Positions 56,300 to 64,000 of a DNA stretch of 64,000 nt are shown here, one piece after another. Origin of the DNA: Anodontia alba (taxonomy: Eukaryota > Mollusca > Bivalvia > Lucinida > Lucinidae); the NCBI GenBank assembly GCA_964016985.1, contig OZ024825.1, forward strand, positions 40,485,557 through 40,549,556, read 5' to 3'. Below the pieces are notes generated by a model. It searched no databases, had not been told where the DNA came from, and saw only the letters and a program-made list of their open reading frames with translations. The position numbers and the translations under genes are program-made. Position 1 is the stretch's first letter, and the number at the start of each line of letters is the position of its first letter.

Positions 56300-58007
56300 T
56301 AAAATATATAAAAGTTGTTTTGGAAATACCAAACACATAAAAGAACAAAACTCGGCATCTCGGTCTCATTGGGACTCTTCAAAGGGCAGCAATGTAGTTT
56401 TCAAGACTACATACGCCCCGCAAGCCCCTGCTTAAGAAGAACTCGATTTTCTAAGATATTAGAATGGGCTTAATGATTCCACAAAAATAAAAAAAAAAAA
56501 CCACCATGAAACATGAAGCTCAATATGTCATCTATGTGAATGTTCCTGGGCCCATAATTAGATGAATGAATTGTTCTAACATTTCTATTCCTTTCGTATT
56601 TACGCTAAGTATTGGGACAGACAGACTTAAGGAAACAATATAAATCCAGATCAGACACCATAGAACGCCGCCTCTGGTTACATGTACCAATCATCCAGCG
56701 GTTTGTATGCAATTCAACAAGTAGTCAAATTGATTTATCGCGCGGTCTCTTAATATAGCTTTGGAGTTTTATGTGTGGTAGAGTGTTCGATTAGCGCAGT
56801 TTGGTAAGTTTGAATATGACCTGCAGTCAATCTTTAGTAAGTTTGAATATGATCTGTAGTCCATCTCCATCTCCTCCCCCTAACCCACCCACCCTCTAGA
56901 TTTACTTGACATTTCTTATATTTCATAACGGAATAAAGCCTAAATTTGCATATTAGGTTATGTTTTCAACTTAATCTGATTGTCTCCCTTGAATGCTATT
57001 TATTCCATTATGCCTAAAAGTCATATTCAAACTTACCAAACCGCGTTTTGTTCGTTTAGCTCACAAATGATTTTTTTGTATATTTGCCGGGATCGTCGGT
57101 GTGTGACGTTACACCCACGCATTTAAGTGTTTGTATCTGTCGGGAACGCCCGTGTCTGACTTTTCATCCAAGCTATTAATTTGTTGATTTTGGCAATGTC
57201 TAACTTTGAATGCACATGTTGAGACACTCAGAGGGGCTAGGACCTGGTTGTTTGGCTGAGAATGCTCGTATGAGTAACCAGCTAAAGTTCTGGCGAGACT
57301 GCACAATTGTGCAATGAGTTAGAAGATCGCTCAACGAGCCGCAGCCGCACAGTGTTTTGAACCACAGTGAAAGTTGAGGGCGAGGATTATAACTGACTGT
57401 TCCAAATCGGTTCTTTTATTGTGGTTTATTACTGTTCTGTGTTTATGTTGTTGGTGATTTATTTCATTTTCCGGTTTTACTGTAGCAGACTTGTGTCTAA
57501 CTAAAGGTTCGTGGTTAATACTCACGCATCGGGTGGTGGGGGAGTATCTACTGGTGATTTTGGTATAAACTTGTATGCTACAATCTGAAAAACCCATTCC
57601 ATTCATATAGTTGGACTTTGAAAAAAGGACCCATTCATGTACTTAAAAAGTTCAAACATATTCATAACTGACGCATGCTAAAATAAGCTTATAGATAAGA
57701 TCTGGTAACTTATTTAAGTTCTGGCATGTTTTTTTTTTTTTTAAATAATAAAATAATAATGTATAAACCAAATGTCGTGAAGATCCAAAAATGACTAGGA
57801 TTCGCATATTGCTTGATCAAGAAAATTCATAAGGCTTAATAAAAGCATACATTAAAGAATCACATTGTTGTTCTTTTTTACGCGTTACATTGAAAAGTTA
57901 TTAAACTTTAGTATGCCCTTGTCCCATATCTCTTAGTAAACATGAACAAATTTGCGCCGATACTTAAACGTTTACGTCTAAATATTTTGTCTTGTTTAAA
58001 ATTGTAG
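56300..58007. other. Intronic sequence, little recognised
   Basis: Contains a degraded A1 remnant near 56630-56700 and two copies of GTTTGAATATGA.CTG.AGTC (56809, 56843). ORFs at 57109-57606 match nothing I know. Confidence 0.4.
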
Positions 58008-58071
58008 GGCAATATGGTTAAAACATTGGGTGTCCCGATAGCTAGGATAAATAAGCTATTGTCAATTTCAG

Positions 58072-58164
58072 ATGACGAATCCTGGCTTTTCTACGATTTT
58101 GGTCACAGCGTCACTGTAGCTGGTCTTCGATTTTTGCCAAACAATTATACAGATGCAAATAATT
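58072..58164 (+). CDS. Beta-rich segment, exon (possibly discoidin/F5-8C-like)
   Basis: Acceptor gctattgtcaatttcag, phase 1; donor aatt/gtaagt, phase 1. Reads DDESWLFYDFGHSVTV, then AGLRFLPNNYTDANN. W.FYDFG..VTVAGLRFLP resembles the VDLG...VxGLxxxP strand pair of F5/8C and related galactose-binding-like folds, but this is only a weak match. An acceptor at 58008 also leaves an open frame, but in the wrong phase. Confidence 0.5.
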
Positions 58165-58249
58165 GTAAGTACATAGGCACACATAAAAATAGCCGTGAAA
58201 CAGCATTTCCTTCAAGAATTACATTTGAGCCGGGGCATAGCATTTCCTA

Positions 58250-58440
58250 TAAAAATTTATGTGTGCCCAGCGAAGACTAAGGTCAGCCTGCGCATCCACG
58301 CAGTCTTATCGAAGTTTTAGTAGGGAATTATGTGGGAGCCAAGGATCCAGTGCGCCTTTATGCTGACAGCGAAGACTGGTTAGCCTGCGCCAAAAGGTGC
58401 AGGCTGATCCGAGTCTTTGCTGGACGCACATGCAAACTTC
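58250..58440. repeat. H-type hairpin repeat
   Basis: TGTGCCCAGCGAAGACTAAG to GAGTCTTTGCTGGACGCACA; fills most of the intron between 58164 and 58514. Confidence 0.6.
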
Positions 58441-58513
58441 TAGGAAATGCTGTGCCACGGCACATGAATATTATTAACGTGTGTCCTGTTTATTTATACT
58501 TGTGCTGTTTTAG

Positions 58514-58688
58514 TCTTATGGCCAGTTGTCAGGCTGATATCTGGATCGTCTGAAACAGAACACCTTTACACCATCCCATTCCTTCCAAAACAATTTACGA
58601 GGACGGACAAATTATCTGTACCTAGAACTGCATCAGGAAGGTCAAGGTTTAGAGTAACTATAAACCTAGGCCAAACACTCACAGGGAG
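58514..58688 (+). CDS. Beta-rich segment, exon 2
   Basis: Acceptor tgtgctgttttag, phase 1; donor ggag/gtactg, phase 2. Reads FLWPVVRLISGSSETEHL, YTIPFLPKQFTRTDKL and SGRSRFRVTINLGQTLTG. The alternating hydrophobic pattern suggests beta strands. No ATG, so missed by ATG-based ORF calling. A second possible donor (gct/gtaaga, 58696) would be phase 1 but creates a stop with the next exon, so 58688 is preferred. Confidence 0.5.
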
Positions 58689-58817
58689 GTACTGCTGTAA
58701 GAATTGTTGTTCGTCTTCATTTGTTCGCTCTGCTTTCGAGGAAATGTTGTTTAGCGTTGTAATTACGAACAGGTAAAAAACCTTATCGCGTGCCTCAGAA
58801 GGACTGCCTTAAAACTC

Positions 58818-59373
58818 TGGAACCAGTTGCTCAAAACTTAATTAAGTTGTTAGTTTGTTAAAATATGGCAAATACATTGATATTTTTGCTGAAAAATGTG
58901 AATAGCTTTTGCTTTACTCATATTTTCGCAGCAAAAATATAAATGTACTGTCGACTCTCGTTATCTCGAACTCGCTCATTTCGAATTACCGCTTATCTCA
59001 AAGTGAAAATCTGGTCCCTGTTTTAACATGAAACTATGACAACAGGTAACAAAATGATGTGGAAAAGAGGAGAAATTGCTCCTTCCTACGGAGCAATTTC
59101 TCCTCTTTTCCACAATATTTTCAGTATATCTCTATTTTCAGGAGTCAAACTACATATTCATTTGTGAAATGTGGTTGTTTGATTTATCTTTTTTCCTCAA
59201 TTCTGCAAATCGGATATGTCGAGATACGGATACCTCGAAGTATTTCGGAGAGTCCCTTGGACTTCGAGATAACGAGAGTTGGCTGTATTTAAAAAATACC
59301 TTTGCTATTTTTTTTGTAACGAGTTTGTCATTAACAAGCTCGTTAAGCTAACGATGCTTCGAATAACTGGGCA
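58818..59373. mobile_element. F-type MITE, copy 3, split by C MITE
   Basis: Left part AACCAGTTGCTCAAAACTTA with the TGCTGAAAAATGTGAATAGC hairpin. Right part AGCTCGTTAAGCTAACGATG to CGAATAACTGGGC. Confidence 0.72.
58946..59287. mobile_element. C-type MITE, copy 2, nested in an F MITE
   Basis: TACTGTCGACTCTCGTTATC to AACGAGAGTTGGCTGTA with the GAGAAATTGCTCC hairpin. The F element resumes on both sides (58818-58945 and 59288-59373). Confidence 0.8.
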
Positions 59374-59692
59374 CTGATTTTAACTTTTCCCTGGCATATA
59401 TATTCTTATAAAAATACATCGTTTCCAAACAGCAGCAACAACAACACAAAAATATTATATAAAAAACTTATTTAAACAGAATTGGTTTTATTGAATAAGT
59501 TCACGAGTATCATTAGTAGATATGCACGTTGCAAATTACTCAGGCCTCATAATACCGGCTTGAGTAATACTCTATTTTCAGGCTATTCCTTTTACCCAGC
59601 GGGCACACGACGTTTATACAACGTCGTCTCAACGTCGATGCAACGTCCATTGGAGAATTTGCATTGCACAAAATGTCATCCTTGTTTCCTGG

Positions 59693-59795
<103 letters not shown>

Positions 59796-60558
59796 GTCTG
59801 CTGAAAATTGATGCTAAGCACTCTGGGATAAAACTGAACATACAACACTTTGAAATACTTTTATTATTTTCACTGAAAAGAAGAATCTGTTTTTTTTGTT
59901 TTTGTTTTTTTTAAATATCATCAATTTGTCGTCTGCGGAATTTTTCCAGAGAGTGATAAGATAAACGTGCACTAATATAGCTGAAACACTCTTAAAATGT
60001 GTAGGGTTGACAGTCATTCAAAAGAGATCTATAAATCAACACTGGTATAATTTTCACAACTGAAAATTATCCCATCGACCAGCTATGGTATAATATTTCG
60101 GGCAATAGATGAATCATAGATACGAATAAAGCCTGTAATGAAGCAAAGGTGAAGACTTAATAGAAACAACGTAATGAGGCATTAGGAGATCCCTGGGTTG
60201 TCAAGCAACACCACTGGAACACTGGAACAAAAGAAAACCACCGTTGAACCCCGGTGAGCCGAGAAACAGAAATAAAATGTTCCAGCCCTATCTTCCAAAC
60301 CAAGTGAGATATTTAATTCAGATTTTCATGATTTTCTAGTCTTATCAATTATTACCAAGTAATCGAAGTCTGAGAGCCCCTATCGCAGAATTTTTCAAAT
60401 TTGCATTTTCCGGTGTAGGCTTATGAATTTTAGAGTTTCACACAATCTGCAATATTTCACAGTAAATGCAAGAGTCGCTGGGATTACAGAGGATGATATA
60501 CAAAATAAAGACATACCAGAAGTACGAATACGTGAAATGAAGTGGGGTTTTGCTACAG

Positions 60559-60739
60559 GAGCTATGAAGTGTCTGTCACATTTAGAATTTACTTCCACTA
60601 TGATAAAAATACACTGTTTAAATCAGCCATCAGGAAGGTACATGCTTCTAGAGGGATCGTCCAATTTACAGGGATCGTCTTACGCACTGTTGAAGAATGT
60701 TCTGACACACGCATGGTCCATTTGGGTCTACTCGAATAA
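60559..60739 (+). CDS. Beta-rich segment, exon 3; either terminal exon or with cryptic donor
   Basis: Acceptor ggggttttgctacag, phase 2, matching 58688. Encodes SYEVSVTFRIYFHYD, then AIRKVHASRGIVQFTG, IVLRTVEECSDTRMVHLGLLE and a TAA at 60737-60739. AATAAA overlaps that stop (60735-60740), so the gene could end here with a very short 3-prime UTR. Alternatively a phase-1 donor ttgg/gtctac at 60726 would join it in frame to the discoidin exon at 63524. The sequence alone does not decide. Confidence 0.45.
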
Positions 60740-60770
60740 AGGTAAAAGGTTCACAAGTGGCTGTATACCC

Positions 60771-61015
60771 GTAAGCATTCTATTTAAATATATACCGGAC
60801 CGTTATCGACCGGGAATCCTTTGATGTAGAGGAATCCTGTCGCGCCGATAACGGTCCAAAATAGATTCAGCTAGCAGTTTACTTAAATCTATATCGGACC
60901 GTTATCTACCCGACAGGAATCCTGTCGGGCCGATAACGGCCTTGTATCAGCTAGCATTCTATTTATATCTTTAACGATCTAATATAGATGTAAGTAAATT
61001 GCTAGCTGGGTACTT
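60771..61015. mobile_element. J-type palindromes, tandem and partly deleted
   Basis: At least two successive TATATCGGACCGTTAT arms with CAGGAATCCTGTCGGGCC centres and a third returning arm. Begins about 30 bases after the TAA of exon 60559. Confidence 0.6.
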
Positions 61016-61488
61016 ATTTACCATATCCATATTCTCTTTAGTCCAGAATTTATGTACCTCATGCCATCATTCCTTCATTCTATGAAATTGTCCTCTTTTC
61101 AAGAACATTTGTTTTACAATTTCACAAGTGATAAAGACTTATTTCACAAATAGATCTCAAAGGGGTGCGAATTCTTTCTTCCCTTTAGAGTAGACCCTTT
61201 TTACGAAGAGAGGCAACGCAATTTTGACAGTGTTTCCTCCCCTGAATGCGTATTCATTCATCTAAAAGTCTGCTGGACTAATTCTCGAAATAATGTACTG
61301 AGTAGTTTCACGGCCAAGCTTTGCCTTGATTACTGCATTTACCCTTACCTAAATATTTTGACGCCATAACTCTTTTTGATGTTTGCCCTAAAAGCTTAAC
61401 TAACTGTAACTAAAGATACACAGGAAATGCCAAAGTCACGAAGCACAGTTCTCCCGAAGAACCAAAAGAAGTAGAGATGAGGAACAAA

Positions 61489-61796
61489 TACAATCGACTC
61501 TCGCTACCTCGACGTTAAATGGACTCTCTGAAATACTTTATTCGTACCTCGACACATTAGATTTACAGAATTACATTACATTAGAATTACAGATTCACAT
61601 TTCACAAATGAATATGCAATTTGACTCCTGAAATTAGAGATATATTGAAAATATTGTGGAAAAGAAGAGTCTTTTTCCATAATATTTTATTACCTTGTTA
61701 GATTTCCATGTTGAAATAAAACAGGGACCAGATTTTCACTTCGAGATAAGCGGTTATTAGAGATAAGCGAAGTCGAGATAACGAGAGTCGACTGTA
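61489..61796. mobile_element. C-type MITE, copy 3, hairpin lost
   Basis: TACAATCGACTCTCGCTACC to GATAACGAGAGTCGACTGTA; the centre keeps only GTGGAAAAGAAGAGTC. Confidence 0.72.
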
Positions 61797-61803
61797 ATGA
61801 CAA

Positions 61804-61879
61804 AACAAACCCCACTCATGAAACCACCGACGCACAAAGAACTGCAACAGAGGGACCGCCCAGGAATGGTCAATAGGAA

Positions 61880-61922
<43 letters not shown>

Positions 61923-61996
61923 CAAACCCCACTCATGAAACCACCGACGCACAAAGAACTGCAACAGAGGGACCGCCCAGGAATGGTCAATAGGAA

Positions 61997-62042
<46 letters not shown>
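61804..62042. repeat. Tandem duplication of 117 bases, each ending in (GT)n
   Basis: AACAAACCCCACTCATGAAA begins at 61804 and 61921. Each copy runs through GGTCAATAGGAAAA into a run of about 20 GT units (61881-61920 and 62000-62041). Confidence 0.92.
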
Positions 62043-62044
<2 letters not shown>

Positions 62045-62105
62045 AACAAATGTTACTCGCGCGAAATCTCACCCTTGATTCTGATGTCACTGAAAATTAC
62101 AAATA

Positions 62106-62647
62106 TACAGTAGACTCTCGTTATCTAGAATTCCAAGGGACTCTCTGAAATACTTGGAGATATCCGTACTTTGACATATCAGATTTGCAGAATTGAGTCA
62201 AAATTATTTGAACAACCACATTTAACAAATATATATGTAATTCGACTCTTGAAGTTAGAGATATATTTAAAAAATATTGCGGAAAAGAGGAGAAATCTCC
62301 TCTTTTCCACAATATTTTTTACCAGTTGTTAGACTTTTACAAGGGACTCTCTGAAATACTTGGAGATATCCGTACTTTGACATATCAGATTTGCAGAATT
62401 GAGTCAAAATTATTTGAACAACCACATTTAACAAATATATATGTAATTCGACTCTTGAAGTTAGAGATATATTTAAAAAATATTGCGGAAAAGAGGAGAA
62501 ATTGCTCCTTAGGAGCAATTTCTCCTCTTTTCCACAATATTTTTTACCTGTTGTTAGACTTTTATGTTTAGACAGGGTCGAGATGTCGACTTCGAGATAA
62601 GCGGTTATTCGAGATAAGCGAGGTCGAGATAGCGAGAGTTAGCTGTA
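62106..62647. mobile_element. C-type MITE, copy 4, with internal 205-base duplication
   Basis: TACAGTAGACTCTCGTTATC to GATAGCGAGAGTTAGCTGTA. A segment from GGGACTCTCTGAAATACTTG to GAAAAGAGGAGAAAT occurs at about 62138 and again at 62343; only the second copy has the full hairpin. Confidence 0.8.
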
Positions 62648-63049
62648 TCTTCGATCCGCATAAGGGTCCTCTACCTCAAATGTGAAACAGAAGAGAGAAA
62701 CACATAGAATCAAAATACTTCGACAAAACAAAGAAGATGGCTCAATGGCGATCTGAAGCCAGAACCAAAACAAAAACTCAAAACAAGACCACGATTATTC
62801 CATTTTCCTAACTGATGATAAAACAGTGGTCACTAGTATACACTATGTCGAGGAAGAGCTACAATCAGAGAATATAGCCTACCAACGACCCCAAGAGGAA
62901 GTACAAACAATTCAAGACATACAGTACACAAACAGCAAAGCAACCAGCTCCCTCTTCCCCGGCAAGGTGTTCCACTAAACACAACAATAAGAAAACGAAC
63001 AGGAAAAACCAAGAAAAAGTCCACGGGGCCGCACAAAGAACAGACAACG

Positions 63050-63186
63050 CCAGAATGCCTATATAATTTTGACCCACTCAAACTCCACTTTTATGTAGTA
63101 AAACTGGGGTTTATAGGGGTATACATTATTTGTCTTATTTCTGCTTAAAAACATAAATTGTGGGTACTCGTTTGAACCGCCTCACC
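63050..63186 (+). mobile_element. B-type MITE, half only
   Basis: Begins AGAATGCCTATATAATTTTG and stops in the hairpin apex at GAACCGCCTCACCG, then unrelated sequence. Confidence 0.7.
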
Positions 63187-63523
63187 GCCAAGGTTGACTG
63201 GCATTAAGAGATGTTTGGCGATCGATAATATACATTGCTTGAAACGGCACGTGGACGTCAATCACGGACTTAGAAAATCTGCATAATCTTGTTTGTTTTA
63301 TTTATTTATCATTTTGAAATTCTCCATCTGTGTACAGCAAAATTACTCAATGTTACGCCCATGAAACGTTTTGGAGCTGTAGGCTCCTTTCTTCCTCTCA
63401 AACTTTTATCTTGGATATTTTTTTTTATATAAAATACATTAAAAATTATTGGGAAATTTGGGAAAATTCAGTTTGAAAAGATGAAAATCGAGTTAAGGAG
63501 ACAAATAATGTTTCTGCTTCCAG

Positions 63524-63684
63524 AATCGTTGTTCTGCCACAACGCACTCGGAATGCAAGATGGGTCAATCGCAGACTTCCAGATTAACGCCTCATCAGAA
63601 AATCCATCTTTTCCTGCAAGGAATGGACGTCCATATTATTCCGGATGGTGTACGGCGCCTTCTGATCTAGAACCTTATTTTCAG
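63524..63684 (+). CDS. F5/8 type C (discoidin) domain, first exon
   Basis: Acceptor tgtttctgcttccag, phase 1; donor tcag/gtttaa, phase 0. Reads FCHNALGMQDGSIADFQINA, then SSENPSFPARNGR, GWCTA and EPYFQ. This is the clear start of a discoidin domain (C..ALGM..G.I.D.QI.ASS ... W ... PY.Q), normally followed by V/IDLG in the next exon, which must lie beyond the window. Such domains bind carbohydrates or phospholipids extracellularly. An ATG at 63481 is in frame, but the peptide it would add is not a signal peptide. Confidence 0.82.
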
Positions 63685-64000
63685 GTTTAATTATTTACAT
63701 GTATTTTAAAGGGAATGTTTACACTTTCAAGGGAATGAGCTCTGTCAAAGATGTTTTGTCTCCCTTCTGAAGTGGGTCTACTCCAAAAGGAAAGAATTTG
63801 CTCCCCGCGGGAGCAAATTCTTTCCCTTTGGAGTAGACCTAAGAGTTTGCTCCCCTCGGGTGCAAATTCTTTCCTTTCGGAGCAGACCCCTGTTTAGAAG
63901 GGACCTGGTGTGTATGAACACAAACAGGAAGTCGCAAACGTTTCCTCCCTTGTAAAATGGCGGAAAATGTATTGCATGTATCAGGTCTTAATTGCCTTGT

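Noticed and set aside
58008..58071. Upstream extension of the 58072 exon from acceptor attgtag
   Set aside because: Open only in phase 0, whereas the preceding exon ends in phase 1 and that reading hits a stop.
61698..62090. ORFs with Thr-His or Val-Cys repeats
   Set aside because: Translation of (GT)n tracts within a tandem duplication.

Overview
This is an intron-rich, AT-rich animal genomic window dominated by transposon debris. It looks molluscan, most likely bivalve: single exons of 36-291 bases sit in multi-kilobase introns, hairpin-centred MITEs are very dense, tRNA-headed SINEs and mariner/LINE relics are present, and so are AAGGTCAAGGTCAC-rich tandem blocks. Species assignment is inference; nothing here identifies it.

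One large plus-strand gene explains most of the coding signal from about 6.9 kb to at least 60.7 kb, and perhaps to 63.7 kb and beyond. Both ends lie outside what I can see: no signal-peptide exon is found upstream. I assembled it by hand from splice sites, reading-frame phase and domain pattern. It has five CUB domains, each made of two exons: 6884-7083+7360-7531, 10349-10545+14740-14899, 17637-17839+29356-29506, 31189-31388+34146-34320 and 37412-37611+41340-41502. Every CUB is cut by a phase-0 intron at the same place and joined to the next by a phase-1 intron. Three exons follow (42447-42737, 47214-47431, 50757-50901) whose spaced motifs match a divergent ApeC (apextrin C-terminal) domain. 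Then come small phase-compatible exons (53020-53055, 55341-55397, 58072-58164, 58514-58688, 60559-about 60739) encoding an unrecognised, possibly discoidin-like beta-rich segment. At the right edge is the first exon of a clear F5/8C discoidin domain (63524-63684). The product would be a secreted or surface multidomain recognition/adhesion protein (inference).

The introns hold the rest. At 2.25-3.90 kb is a dead mariner with terminal repeats, itself split by a 290-base retroposon. At 10.5-13.1 kb is an antisense non-LTR retrotransposon split by a tRNA-derived SINE with target-site duplication. Fragments of other reverse-transcriptase elements lie at 5.0-5.4, 5.7-6.05, 32.65-32.95 and 38.2-39.1 kb. 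Tandem arrays are at 18.3-19.9 kb (about 55-base unit), 22.3-27.4 kb (1.68-kb unit x3), 32.15-32.45 kb (21-base unit), 35.1-37.4 kb (about 42-base unit) and 43.26-44.16 kb (153-base unit).

Ten or more MITE families are scattered throughout. I use letters for them: A2 (about 210 bases, ends AACCCTTGTCCTGCTGAA), A1 (bare GCAAACAGTGTAGACC hairpins), B (about 280 bases, CGAAAACATGCCT ends), C, D and E (pogo/Tigger-like TACAGT..CCTCG ends), F (GGGCCCAGTTGTTCAAAG ends), G (GACGACA..TGTCGTCTGC), H (ACGTACCTTCTGACATGTG), J (GGGCCGTTATCGGCCC), N (430 bases) and O (a dispersed A-rich repeat). B, D and E share a core hairpin despite unrelated flanks, which I consider the most intriguing non-coding pattern.
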